Below are positions 26,181 to 34,327 of a stretch of 64,000 nt of DNA, piece by piece. Made by a program: the position numbers and the translations under genes. The notes beneath the pieces are model-generated. The model ran no database searches. It saw nothing but the letters and a program-made list of their open reading frames with translations, and was not told the DNA's origin. The stretch's first letter is position 1, and the number at the start of each line of letters is the position of its first letter. The stretch comes from Microbacterium kyungheense (GTDB lineage Bacteria; Actinomycetota; Actinomycetes; Actinomycetales; Microbacteriaceae), in the NCBI RefSeq assembly GCF_006783905.1, contig NZ_VFPE01000008.1, positions 62,001 to 126,000 on the forward strand, read 5' to 3'.

Positions 26181-26900
26181 ATGGCGACCCGATCACCGTG
26201 GACATGCATCCTGTGGGATGTCGACGGCACGATCGTCGACGCATCCGAGGGGATCCTGCGCCGCCTCACGATCGCGCTGGAGCACTTCGGCAGGCGCCCT
26301 CCCACACGCGCGGAGCTGGTGCACTGGATCGGCCCGCCCATGTTCGAGTCGTTCCAGGTCAATGTCGGCATGACGCCCGAGCAGGCGGCCGAGGCCGTCA
26401 CGTTCTACCGGGGCCTCAACAAGTCCGAAGGGTATTCCGCGGGCGCCAAGCTCTTCCCCGGCGTGGGTGAGCTGATCCGGGATGCCGCGGCCGCCGGCAT
26501 CCCGCAGGCCACCGCCAGCTCCAAGCCCGAGGTGCAGGTCGTGGCGCTCATGGACCACTTCGACCTGTCGACGTCGTTCATCTCCATCGTCGGTGCCACG
26601 CCCGACGAGAAGACCCTCAGCAGCAAGTCCGATGTCGTCGCCGAGGCGCTGCGCCGTCTGCAGGCGGCCGGCGTCGACACGAGCCGGCCGGTGCTCGTCG
26701 GCGACCGGCATCACGACGTCGAAGGCGCCGCCGAACACGGCGTGCCTGTGATCTTCGTGCGCTGGGGCTTCAGCTGGCCGCACGAGTCCGAGGGTGCCCA
26801 GGCTGTCGTCGACGACGTCGACCAGCTGCGCGCCCTGCTGATCTTCGACGCGGCCGCGGAAGGACCCGGGGCGGACGACGGCCCCGGTCTCGCGGGATGA
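26181..26900 (+). CDS. HAD-superfamily phosphatase (phosphoglycolate phosphatase-like)
   Basis: 239 residues. Motif I DVDGTIVD near residue 13 carries the nucleophile and acid Asp, motif II is TASSK near 111, the motif III Lys lies in KSDVV and motif IV is VLVGDRHHDVEGA. The C1 cap helices between motif I and II match the Gph/PGMB subfamily. A TAGGCT box lies 6 nt before the ATG, overlapped by a GGAGG sequence, so either leaderless or ribosome-site initiation is possible. Substrate unknown; many of these are detoxifying phosphatases. Confidence 0.85.
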   Translation: MATRSPWTCILWDVDGTIVDASEGILRRLTIALEHFGRRPPTRAELVHWIGPPMFESFQVNVGMTPEQAAEAVTFYRGLNKSEGYSAGAKLFPGVGELIRDAAAAGIPQATASSKPEVQVVALMDHFDLSTSFISIVGATPDEKTLSSKSDVVAEALRRLQAAGVDTSRPVLVGDRHHDVEGAAEHGVPVIFVRWGFSWPHESEGAQAVVDDVDQLRALLIFDAAAEGPGADDGPGLAG

Positions 26901-28162
26901 CCGATCCCGTCGCCACGTTCGTCGGCTGGCTGGTGCCGGCCGTGGTCGTGTTCGGCGTCGCGGCGATCGCGGTCGCGGTGCTCGTCTGGGCTGTCCGCCG
27001 CGCGCGACGCTCGCCGCGCGCCCGCGCCGCGGCCGAGCAGGCCCGCGTCCACGCCGGAACGACGCTCGTGCGCCTCGACGACGAGGTCGGCGAGCTGGAC
27101 CTCGAGGTGGGCCTGTCAGGCGCCCTGTACGGCGGCGACGCCCCCGCCTCACTGCGTCGCGCACGACTGACCGCGCAGCATGTGCGCGACGACGCCTTCG
27201 AGGAGTACCGCGCGATCAGCGCACCGGGCGTGGCGCCGGCCGAGGTCAGCCGGGGCGCCGCCCGCATCGACCGCCGCACCCGCGAGGCCCTCGCCACGGT
27301 TGCCGCCGCACGCGCCGAGCACGGCGCGTGGGTGCGTGCGAACGTGTCTGCCGCGGGTCAGGTCGAGTCCGCGCGACGCAGACTCGCCGAGCTGCGCGCG
27401 ACGATGGGTGATCCTGCCGCGCTCGTCGCCGAGCTGTCGGCGCGATTCGCCGAAGAGGAGTGGCGGGATGCCTCGCACGCGGCCCATGCGGCACTGGCCG
27501 AGGTCGCCGAGGCCGAGCGACTGCTCGACGCCGCCGCGTCGCGAACCGCGGATCCTTCGCTGAGCGCCCTGCCCGACCTCGCTGCGGCGGAGCGCGCGCT
27601 GCGCCGTGCCGGAAACGACGCCCGCACGCTCGAAGAGACGCACCGGCTCGTGCTGCAGGCCGCGCAGGCGGTGCCCGACGAGATCGCCGCCGCGCGTGCC
27701 GCGCTCGCGTCGGCCTCTCACACCCACCAGAACCTCGAACCCGCCGATGCCGAGCGCCTCGGCGCCGAGCTCCACGCCATCGATGCGGAGCTCACGCGCG
27801 TCGAGACGGATGCCGCCCGCCGGCCGACGCGCACCGTCGACGCCATCGCCCGGCTCCGAGGCCGGCTCGACCTCGCGCTCGGAGACGCCCGCACCGCGCA
27901 GCAGCGCCTGCGCGGGGCCCGCACCGCGCTGCCCGGAACCCTTGCGGCAGCGCGCGGCGCGATCGCCCAGGCGGAGGCGTCCGTCGCCCGCTCACGCGCC
28001 GGAGCCGACGCCCGCTCGAGGCTCCTGTCGGCGCAGCACGAACTGGCCCAGGCGCGGCAGGCCGCCGATCCCGTCGCGGCGATCGACGCCGCCCGCCGCG
28101 CGCTGCGCGACGCCGAGGACGCGAAGGCACTGGCCGACTACGCCCGGCTGTCGGCCCGCTGA
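26897..28162 (+). CDS. Membrane-anchored coiled-coil protein of unknown function
   Basis: 421 residues. One N-terminal membrane helix (residues 9-33) is followed by about 385 residues that are very rich in Ala, Arg and Glu with strong heptad-like periodicity, so mostly long coiled coil facing the cytoplasm (the RRARR after the helix suggests inside). No catalytic motif was recognised. It overlaps the HAD stop by 4 nt and is probably co-expressed. Similar architecture is common to actinobacterial TPM/PspA-adjacent scaffolding proteins, but no family can be named. Confidence 0.75.
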   Translation: MTDPVATFVGWLVPAVVVFGVAAIAVAVLVWAVRRARRSPRARAAAEQARVHAGTTLVRLDDEVGELDLEVGLSGALYGGDAPASLRRARLTAQHVRDDAFEEYRAISAPGVAPAEVSRGAARIDRRTREALATVAAARAEHGAWVRANVSAAGQVESARRRLAELRATMGDPAALVAELSARFAEEEWRDASHAAHAALAEVAEAERLLDAAASRTADPSLSALPDLAAAERALRRAGNDARTLEETHRLVLQAAQAVPDEIAAARAALASASHTHQNLEPADAERLGAELHAIDAELTRVETDAARRPTRTVDAIARLRGRLDLALGDARTAQQRLRGARTALPGTLAAARGAIAQAEASVARSRAGADARSRLLSAQHELAQARQAADPVAAIDAARRALRDAEDAKALADYARLSAR

Positions 28163-28221
28163 GCTCTCGCTTTCTCACAGCGCACCCCGTCCGCCGCGAC
28201 GTCGCTCGCTACCCTGAACGC

Positions 28222-30315
28222 ATGAGCGACGCTCCGACCTCTGCGCCGAACCGCGTCCTCGCCGTCGTCGCGAGGATCCCCGGCACGCTGGCGATGATCG
28301 GACTGATCCTCGTCGCCGGCGTGGTCTGGCAGGGGCTGTGGCGGCCCTTCGAGGACTCCCCCGTCTTCGAGGCGGTGGCGTACGGACTGCCGGCCTTCGA
28401 AGCCGGGCGCTGGTGGACCCCGATCACGGGCACGTTCTTCGTGAACGAGCCGTGGGTGTACGCCTTGACGCTCTCCACCTTCGTGGGCATGGCTTACCTC
28501 GAATGGCGACGCGGCACGCGCGTGGCGCTGGCGTACTACTGGGTCGGGCAGCTCTTCGCGATCTGCGCGACCGCCCTCCTTGTGTGGCTGCTCTCGATGT
28601 TCCCGTGGGCGTGGGCAGCCACAGAGGCAGCAGCCCTCGACGTCGGGGCCTCGGGCGGCACGTTCGCCTGCATCGCCGCCGCGATCGGGCTGCTGCGCAG
28701 TCCGTGGCGCGTGCGGGGGTGGCTCGTGCTGCTCGGCTACCTGTTCGTCGCGATGCTGTTCTGGGGAGCGCTGGCCGACCTCGAGCACCTCGTCGCCGTG
28801 CTGCTGATCCTGTTCGTCGACCGGTCGCTGCGCATCCAGCGCACCACCATCCGCGAACAGCGGCTCATCGCCTTCCTGGCCGTGCTGGTGCTGGGCGCCG
28901 TCGAGCTCGTCACGCTCATCGTGCCGACCGACGGCCCCTTCGGTCCGACCGCGCCCGCATCCGGCGGGTTCTGGGACGTCGCCCTCGACGCGGTGGTCAT
29001 CCTCGTCGTGGCCAACGGGCTGCGCCGCGGGCGACGGTGGTCGTGGATCGTCGCGATCGTGCTCGCGGTGCTCAACATGCTGACCGCCGCCCTGGTGGTC
29101 GTGCTCATCGTCCTCACCAGCGAGCGTCAGCTCGAGGCCACCATCGACGGAGAGACCGAGCTGTCGCTGGCGAGCGGCGTGCTGTGGCTGCTCATGTTCG
29201 TCTACCTGATCTGGGTGCGCGGCGCGTTCCGCGCGCGACGCCGCTCACGCATCGGACGCCAGCCGTCGCCCACCGTCGACGACGCGGTCGCCATGCTGCG
29301 CTCCGACGGCGGCGGCACCCTCTCGTGGATGACGACGTGGGAGGGGAACACCTACGCGCGCACCGTCGACGGCATCGTCGCCTACCAGCGCCGGGCGGGG
29401 GTCGCCCTCGCCCTCGCAGATCCGCTCGGCCCCGAGGCGTCGCGTGCGGCATCCGTCGCCGAGTTCATCCACGACGCCGAGCGTGCGGGCCTCGTGCCGT
29501 GCTTCTTCAGCGCGAACGAGGCCACCCGGGCGGCCGTGCCGTCGACGTGGCGGAGCCTCGTGGTGGCCGACGACACCATCGTCGACCTCGAGGGCCTGGA
29601 GTTCACCGGCAAGCGGTGGAACTCGGTGCGCTCGTCGCTCAACAGGGCCGGGCGCGAAGAGATGACGTTCCGCATGACCCGGCTGAAGGACGAGTCGTGG
29701 GGCGTCCAGGCGCAGCTGCGCGCGATCTCGGAGATGTGGGTCGGCGAGAAGGATCTGCCCGAGATGGGGTTCACCCTCGGCACGCTCGTCGAGGCCGAGA
29801 GCCCCGACGTGCGGCTGGCCCTCGCGATCGCGCCGAACGGCGACGTCGACGGCTTCCTGTCATGGCTTCCCGTGTTCGGCGGCGACGGCCGGATCCGCGG
29901 CTGGACGCTCGACCTGATGCGCCGGCGGGACGGCGGCTTCGGGCCGGTGATGGAGTATCTCATCGGGTCTTCGGCGAAGCTCTTCGCCGAAGAGGGCGCC
30001 GAGATCATGTCGCTCTCGGGTGCGCCGCTCGCTCACGACTACCCGCCGGACGCGGGCATGATCGCCGCGCTGAGCGAGCGTCTGGCTGACGCGCTCGAGC
30101 CCGTGTACGGGTTCCGGTCGCTGCACCGGTTCAAAGAGAAGTTCCACCCGCGGTACGAGACGCTGTACCTGCTGTATCGCGACGAGACGGATCTCACGCG
30201 GATCGGCGGCGCGCTCACGCGTGCGTTCCTGCCCGACGCCACCCTGCGTCAGTTCGCGGGCGCCGGTCTCGAGCTGGTGCGCGGCGAGGACGCGGATGGC
30301 GGAGCCGACCGCTGA
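28222..30315 (+). CDS. Rhomboid-like membrane domain fused to DUF2156 lipid aminoacyltransferase
   Basis: 697 residues; TACCCT lies 6 nt before the ATG (leaderless). Residues 1-215 form about six helices with a rhomboid-like pattern: WWTPITGTFFVN, then GASGGTFACIAAAIG with the GxSG serine and DLEHLVAVLL with a His in the last helix. Further helices follow to about 360. The C-terminal half is the MprF/LysX-type acyltransferase fold (DUF2156): LALADPLGP, GKRWNSVRSSLNRAGREE and LYGFRSLHRFKEKFHPRYETLYLLYR-like elements. It probably transfers an amino acid from tRNA to phosphatidylglycerol or another lipid, giving cationic-peptide resistance. Whether the rhomboid-like part is proteolytic is unknown. 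Confidence 0.75.
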   Translation: MSDAPTSAPNRVLAVVARIPGTLAMIGLILVAGVVWQGLWRPFEDSPVFEAVAYGLPAFEAGRWWTPITGTFFVNEPWVYALTLSTFVGMAYLEWRRGTRVALAYYWVGQLFAICATALLVWLLSMFPWAWAATEAAALDVGASGGTFACIAAAIGLLRSPWRVRGWLVLLGYLFVAMLFWGALADLEHLVAVLLILFVDRSLRIQRTTIREQRLIAFLAVLVLGAVELVTLIVPTDGPFGPTAPASGGFWDVALDAVVILVVANGLRRGRRWSWIVAIVLAVLNMLTAALVVVLIVLTSERQLEATIDGETELSLASGVLWLLMFVYLIWVRGAFRARRRSRIGRQPSPTVDDAVAMLRSDGGGTLSWMTTWEGNTYARTVDGIVAYQRRAGVALALADPLGPEASRAASVAEFIHDAERAGLVPCFFSANEATRAAVPSTWRSLVVADDTIVDLEGLEFTGKRWNSVRSSLNRAGREEMTFRMTRLKDESWGVQAQLRAISEMWVGEKDLPEMGFTLGTLVEAESPDVRLALAIAPNGDVDGFLSWLPVFGGDGRIRGWTLDLMRRRDGGFGPVMEYLIGSSAKLFAEEGAEIMSLSGAPLAHDYPPDAGMIAALSERLADALEPVYGFRSLHRFKEKFHPRYETLYLLYRDETDLTRIGGALTRAFLPDATLRQFAGAGLELVRGEDADGGADR

Positions 30316-30370
30316 CCGAGGCCGGGGCGTCCACTCCCGGATTGCCCTGACCTCGCGGTGGGCGCGCTGA

Positions 30371-30413
30371 AGCCGCGGCACCCACGATCTGAAGAGGTCG
30401 GGATGCCGCGGCT
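30371..30413. terminator. Long-loop inverted repeat after the aminoacyltransferase gene
   Basis: AGCCGCGGCA (30371-30380) and TGCCGCGGCT (30404-30413) are perfect complements separated by 23 nt, in the convergent gap between the aminoacyltransferase and csp genes. It could terminate either transcript; the long loop lowers confidence. Confidence 0.35.
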
Positions 30414-30414
30414 C

Positions 30415-30437
30415 ACTGATCGCGCGAGGCGATCAGT
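30415..30437 (-). terminator. Terminator of the cold-shock gene
   Basis: ACTGATCGC and GCGATCAGT form a 9-bp perfect stem with a 5-nt loop, 9 nt beyond the csp stop codon on the minus strand. No T-run follows. Confidence 0.6.
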
Positions 30438-30446
30438 CCGCTCGAC

Positions 30447-30653
30447 TCAGAGCGGGCGGATGTTCTCAGCCTGAAGACCCTTGGGGCCCTGGGCGATCTC
30501 GAACTCGACTCGCTGGTTCTCCTCGAGCGAGCGGTAGCCGCTCGACTCGATGGCGCTGTAGTGCGCGAAGACGTCTGCGCCGCCTTCATCGGGAGCGATG
30601 AAGCCGAATCCCTTCTCGGAGTTGAACCACTTGACGGTGCCCTGCGTTGCCAT
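30447..30653 (-). CDS. cspA: Cold-shock protein CspA family
   Basis: 68 residues, a single cold-shock domain. RNP1 KGFGFIAPD and RNP2 VFAHYSAI are present, with the family ends TVKWFNSEKG and KGLQAENIRPL. It binds single-stranded RNA and DNA and melts mRNA structure. The ATG at 30653 is the only start giving the canonical MATQGTVKWFN terminus. A 328-base gap upstream allows the long 5' leader common to csp mRNAs. Confidence 0.95.
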   Translation of the reverse strand: MATQGTVKWFNSEKGFGFIAPDEGGADVFAHYSAIESSGYRSLEENQRVEFEIAQGPKGLQAENIRPL

Positions 30654-30981
30654 TACTTGCCGTTCTTCGTTGATCTCGTCGCGATTGCGGCGATTGACTC
30701 CAACGTAGTGAACTCGCGGGCGCACGGCGAGACCCTCGTCGGATGGTGACACAAACGTTGCACGCGACGATGAGGGTTTCGGGTACGCCCATCGTACGCC
30801 CGGGCTGAGCGGTGCTCGAAGCCCGGGCGTCGACGGATCCCCCCGGATAGGCCACGCCGAAGCGTGGACATGCACATCGTACCGATATATCAGCGCAAGA
30901 GCGAGGGGCGATCACCGCGGAATTCCGCTCCGAAAACCCGGTCTATGCAGGTGAATCCTCCGGCGTACACTGGTGCCACCC
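30654..30981. promoter_or_regulatory. Divergent intergenic region with csp leader
   Basis: No gene is supported here. On the minus strand a stable hairpin CCACGC-TTCG-GCGTGG (plus 30852-30867) lies about 200 nt upstream of csp, next to an AT-rich GATATATC palindrome (30884-30891) that could belong to its promoter. On the plus strand TACACT (30966-30971) precedes the gntR-type gene by 10 nt. Confidence 0.4.
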
Positions 30982-31614
30982 ATGACTGTCCCCTTCGTTC
31001 CGCTCGACCCGCGCGGCGCCGTCCTCGGAGACGAGGTTTACGCGCGCCTCGGCGAGGCGATCCTCGACGGCCGACTCGCGCCCGGCGAGCGGCTGCGGGA
31101 CCAGGAGCTCGCCGAGTGGCTCGGCGTATCGCGCACGCCGGTGCGCGAGGCGCTCCAGCGGCTGGAGCGCATCGGACTCGTCGAGGTGTCGCCGCACCGC
31201 TACACGCGGGTGTCGCAGCCGAACCGCCAGACAGACACCGCCGAGCTCGTCGCCTTCAACATGGGACTGGCGGTGCGCATGGCCGTCGCGCGCGCCGACG
31301 ACGAAGAGCTGGCGCAGGCGCTCGAGCGGCTCGACGAGGTGATCGCCTCGTCACGCGCGGACGACGCCGTCGCCCTAGCCGACGCCAGCCACGCGTTCTT
31401 CGCCGTGATCACGAGGGCCGCCGGCAACTACGCGCTCCTGCAGTTCGTGCGCGAGTACGAGTTCGCGATCCGCCGCGACATGGTCGGCTGGGTGCCGTTC
31501 CTGGAGTGCCCCATCGGGCGCACCGCGGCGTACGAGGAGTTCCGCGAGGCCTTCGTGGCGCGCGACGGGGACCGCGCCGAGGCGCTGCTGCGCGGCATCC
31601 ACGGCCTCCCCTGA
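30982..31614 (+). CDS. GntR-family regulator, FCD subfamily
   Basis: 210 residues. The N-terminal winged helix GDEVYARLGEAILDGRLAPGERLRDQELAEWLGVSRTPVREALQRLERIGLVEV (about 15-70) is a textbook GntR domain. The C-terminal all-helical FCD-like domain retains His residues (HAFFAVI) that in this family can bind a metal and a carboxylate ligand. ATG 30982 is preferred to GTG 30973. No neighbouring operon on the same strand reveals its target. Confidence 0.88.
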   Translation: MTVPFVPLDPRGAVLGDEVYARLGEAILDGRLAPGERLRDQELAEWLGVSRTPVREALQRLERIGLVEVSPHRYTRVSQPNRQTDTAELVAFNMGLAVRMAVARADDEELAQALERLDEVIASSRADDAVALADASHAFFAVITRAAGNYALLQFVREYEFAIRRDMVGWVPFLECPIGRTAAYEEFREAFVARDGDRAEALLRGIHGLP

Positions 31615-31672
31615 TCCCCCGCCGCCCCTGCCGCCCTTTTCGACGTCGGATGCCGCGGCTACCGTGAGTCGC

Positions 31673-32164
31673 GTGCACCACATCGACCTGCGCCCGATCG
31701 ACGACGACGACCTCGACGCGGTCTTCGAGATGATGCGCGACCGCGAGGCGATAGAGATGGCCTCGTTCACGGCCGCGGATCCTGACGACCGCGCCGCGTT
31801 CGACGCGTGGATCGCCCGCCAGCGCGCCTCCGATGACGTGCTGTGCCTCGTCGTCACCGAAGACGGCGGGTTCGCCGGCACCGCCGCCGCCTTCACCGTC
31901 GACGGCGATCGCGAGGTGAGCTTCTGGATCGCCCGGCATGCGTGGGGCCGCGGCGTCGCCACCGCCGCGCTTCGCCTTCTCATCTCGCACGAGCCGGTGC
32001 GCCCCCTCTACGCCCGCGCGGCGGTCCACAACAGCGGTTCCATCGCCGTGCTGCGCAAGGTCGGCTTCACCGAGCTCTCGCGCAACGTCGATTTCGCCCC
32101 GGGCCTCGGCCGCGAGGTCGAAGAGATCGTGTTCACCCTCCCGCCCGCCCTGGACGGCGCCTGA
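31673..32164 (+). CDS. GNAT-family N-acetyltransferase
   Basis: 163 residues from GTG 31673, which lies 7 nt after a TACCGT -10 box; GTG 31664 is an alternative. The GNAT acetyl-CoA segment ARHAWGRGVATAALRLLI (motif A, RxxGxG/A variant) and the motif B region AVHNSGSIAVLRKVGFTEL are clear. Closest to RimJ/RimL-type enzymes that acetylate protein N termini, but the substrate is not evident. Its stop is 3 nt from the convergent PPOX-type gene. Confidence 0.85.
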   Translation: MHHIDLRPIDDDDLDAVFEMMRDREAIEMASFTAADPDDRAAFDAWIARQRASDDVLCLVVTEDGGFAGTAAAFTVDGDREVSFWIARHAWGRGVATAALRLLISHEPVRPLYARAAVHNSGSIAVLRKVGFTELSRNVDFAPGLGREVEEIVFTLPPALDGA

Positions 32165-32167
32165 CGC

Positions 32168-32554
32168 TCAGGTCAAGAGGCCAGCGCTGCCCATGATCCG
32201 CGTCGGGACGAGGTGGATCGCCACCCGCAGCGGGTTCACGCGCGGCTGACGGTACCGCTCGGCATAGAGCTCGACGGCCCGCGCCACCTCGGCCGGGTCG
32301 TCGTGGACCGACGCGACGCCCTGGAACGCGATCCACTTCGCGCCGTCGACCACGCTGACCGTGGCCGTCTCGTCGCGCAGGACGTTCTGCACCTTCTGCG
32401 ACGTGCGGGACGTGATGACCCGGACGATCCCGTCATGAAAGGTGAAGCCGACCGGAACCGCATGGATCCCGCCCTGCTTCGAGATCGTCGAGAGCGTGCC
32501 GAGATGCCGCTCCCGGACGAACTCGACACCGGCAGCCGTCAACTCGCGCACCAT
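32168..32554 (-). CDS. Pyridoxamine 5'-phosphate oxidase-like FMN/F420-binding protein
   Basis: 128 residues with the split-barrel flavin fold of the PPOX class: FVRERHLGTLSTISKQGGIHAVPVGFTFHDGIVRVITSRTSQKVQNVLRDETATVSVVDG. Small actinobacterial members are often F420-dependent reductases. There is no catalytic motif that distinguishes FMN, F420 or heme binding by eye. Monocistronic. Confidence 0.85.
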   Translation of the reverse strand: MVRELTAAGVEFVRERHLGTLSTISKQGGIHAVPVGFTFHDGIVRVITSRTSQKVQNVLRDETATVSVVDGAKWIAFQGVASVHDDPAEVARAVELYAERYRQPRVNPLRVAIHLVPTRIMGSAGLLT

Positions 32555-32754
32555 TCAACGGTATCCGCTCTGCGCGCGGCATCCCTCATCCTCTTCGCGC
32601 TGTCGAAATCGGCATTCGCGATCGAAAAGATCGACAGCTTGTGCTGCTTTCTACAGCGCGGATCTCGCCGTCGCCGCGAGAACCACAGCGGATGCCGGTG
32701 ACGGCGGCGCGAACCGGCGCCGGCCGGGCCGCGCCATGGTTCGCCCGGGAACGC

Positions 32755-32785
32755 CGAAGGCCCCCGGGGATCCCGGGGGCCTTCG
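32755..32785 (-). terminator. Terminator after tRNA-Leu
   Basis: A 14-bp perfect GC-rich stem CGAAGGCCCCCGGG/CCCGGGGGCCTTCG with a 3-nt loop lies 6 nt beyond the 3' end of the tRNA on the minus strand. Confidence 0.75.
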
Positions 32786-32790
32786 TTCTG

Positions 32791-32874
32791 TGCGCGAGGG
32801 GGGAGTTGAACCCCCACGCCCTTTCGGGCACTGGCACCTGAAGCCAGCGCGTCTGCCTATTCCGCCACTCGCGC
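32791..32874 (-). tRNA. tRNA-Leu (CAG)
   Basis: 84 nt without encoded CCA. Acceptor GCGCGAG pairs with CTCGCGC, discriminator A. Anticodon stem CTGGC/GCCAG encloses TTCAGGT, giving anticodon CAG. A long variable arm (TGCCCGAAAGGGCG) and T arm GGGGGTTCAACTCCCCC confirm a class II leucine tRNA. Confidence 0.96.
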
Positions 32875-33029
32875 GAGCCGCGGATCCGAGGACCCGCGAA
32901 ACTCAACTTCCCGAGGATATCACGCCAATCCCCTGACACCGAACTCGCCTGATCCGCAACGCGATCCATCGCGCAGACAGGCTGTGCAATTAGCATGTAG
33001 CAACCGGCACCCCCCTCAAGAGGAGCTCC

Positions 33030-33773
33030 GTGGGACTACTTGACAGCTTCGAGAAAGGTCTCGAACGCGCTGTGAACAGCGCGTTCGCGAAGACCTTCCG
33101 CAGCGGCATCCAGCCTGTCGAGATCGCGTCCGCCCTGCGCAGCGAACTCGACAAGAAGGCCGCCGTGGTCAGCCGCGACCGCATCCTCGCGCCGAACACG
33201 TTCACGGTGCGCCTCTCGGCGGCCGACGACGAGCGGATGTCGGCACTCGGTGACGCCCTGACGCACGAGCTCGACACGCTCGTCCACAAGCACGCGAAGG
33301 CGCAGGGCTACTCGTTCGCAGGGCCCGTCACGATCGCGCTGCGCCGCGACGACCAGCTGAGCACCGGCACGCTGCGGGTCGAATCGACGACCGCGCAGGG
33401 CGGACGCGTCGCGTGGCGCGGCGTCGTCGACGTCGAGGGCCGCCGCATCCCGTTGAGCAAGTCGCGCACCGTCATCGGCCGGGGCAGCGACGCCGACATC
33501 ACGGTGGCGGACTCCGGCACGAGCCGCAAGCACGTCGAGATCCTTTGGGACGGCGAGCGCGCCATGGTGCGCGACATGAACTCCACCAACGGCACCATGC
33601 TCGACGGACGCAAGATCACCGAGGCCGCGCTGCCGCCCGACTCGACGGTGCGCATCGGCCGGACCGACATCGTGTTCCGCGTGGTCGCGCAGGCCGCGGC
33701 ACCGCGGCCGCCGGCATCCGTCGACGATTCCACGCGCCGGTTCGACCTCAGCGAAGGCGGTCCGCTGGCATGA
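33030..33773 (+). CDS. fhaA: FhaA: DUF3662 and FHA-domain protein
   Basis: 247 residues from GTG 33030 (AGGAG upstream). The N-terminal DUF3662 domain, MGLLDSFEKGLERAVNSAFAKTFRSGIQPVEIASALRSELDKKA, is diagnostic of FhaA, and a C-terminal FHA domain (about 150-230) has IGRGSDADI, SRKHVEI and NSTNGT for phosphothreonine recognition. The central linker of mycobacterial FhaA is missing. In mycobacteria FhaA binds phosphorylated partners in peptidoglycan synthesis. First gene of the operon that ends with kinases. Confidence 0.93.
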   Translation: MGLLDSFEKGLERAVNSAFAKTFRSGIQPVEIASALRSELDKKAAVVSRDRILAPNTFTVRLSAADDERMSALGDALTHELDTLVHKHAKAQGYSFAGPVTIALRRDDQLSTGTLRVESTTAQGGRVAWRGVVDVEGRRIPLSKSRTVIGRGSDADITVADSGTSRKHVEILWDGERAMVRDMNSTNGTMLDGRKITEAALPPDSTVRIGRTDIVFRVVAQAAAPRPPASVDDSTRRFDLSEGGPLA

Positions 33774-34309
33774 GCGAGCTCACCCTTCTGCTGCTGCGCA
33801 TCGGCTTCCTCGTGCTGATGTGGGCCTTCGTGTTCGCGGTGGTCTACTCGCTGCGCGCCGACCTGTTCGGCGTGAAGGTGCGCAGGATGCCGGATGCCGC
33901 TGCGGCGGCGGCGCCCGGGGCCGCTGCGCCCGCGGCAGCAGCCTCGGCGGCCACCGCCCCCGTCGCCGCACCCGCCGCGCCGGCGCCGCACGTTGACGGC
34001 GGTCCCGCCACGACCTCGACGGTGTCGCGCATCGTCATCACGAGCGGCCCCAAGGCCGGCCTCGAGCTGCCGCTCGGCAACGAGGCGCTGACGATCGGCC
34101 GCTCCAGCGAGTCGGGCCTCGTCGTCCGCGACGACTACACGTCGAGCCACCACGCGCGCCTCGTGCTGTGGGGCGATCAGTGGATGATCCAGGACCTCGA
34201 CTCGACCAACGGCACGTGGCACGACGGCGCCCGGGTGGCCTCGCCCGTGCCGATCAAGGTGGGCGCCCCGATCAAGGTGGGCGCGACGACCTTCGAGCTG
34301 CGGAAGTAG
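33770..34309 (+). CDS. fhaB: FhaB (FipA): membrane FHA-domain protein
   Basis: 179 residues. One N-terminal membrane helix (about 3-27), a 45-residue Ala/Pro-rich linker, and a C-terminal FHA domain (about 85-178) with TIGRSSESGLVV, SSHHARL and DSTNGTWHDG. It overlaps fhaA by 4 nt. An 18-bp in-frame tandem duplication (PIKVGA twice) near residue 165 lengthens a loop or strand of the FHA fold. Reads the phosphorylation state set by PknA/PknB and PstP. Confidence 0.92.
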   Translation: MSELTLLLLRIGFLVLMWAFVFAVVYSLRADLFGVKVRRMPDAAAAAAPGAAAPAAAASAATAPVAAPAAPAPHVDGGPATTSTVSRIVITSGPKAGLELPLGNEALTIGRSSESGLVVRDDYTSSHHARLVLWGDQWMIQDLDSTNGTWHDGARVASPVPIKVGAPIKVGATTFELRK

Positions 34310-34327
34310 CGGGCGGACCCCGCGCAC

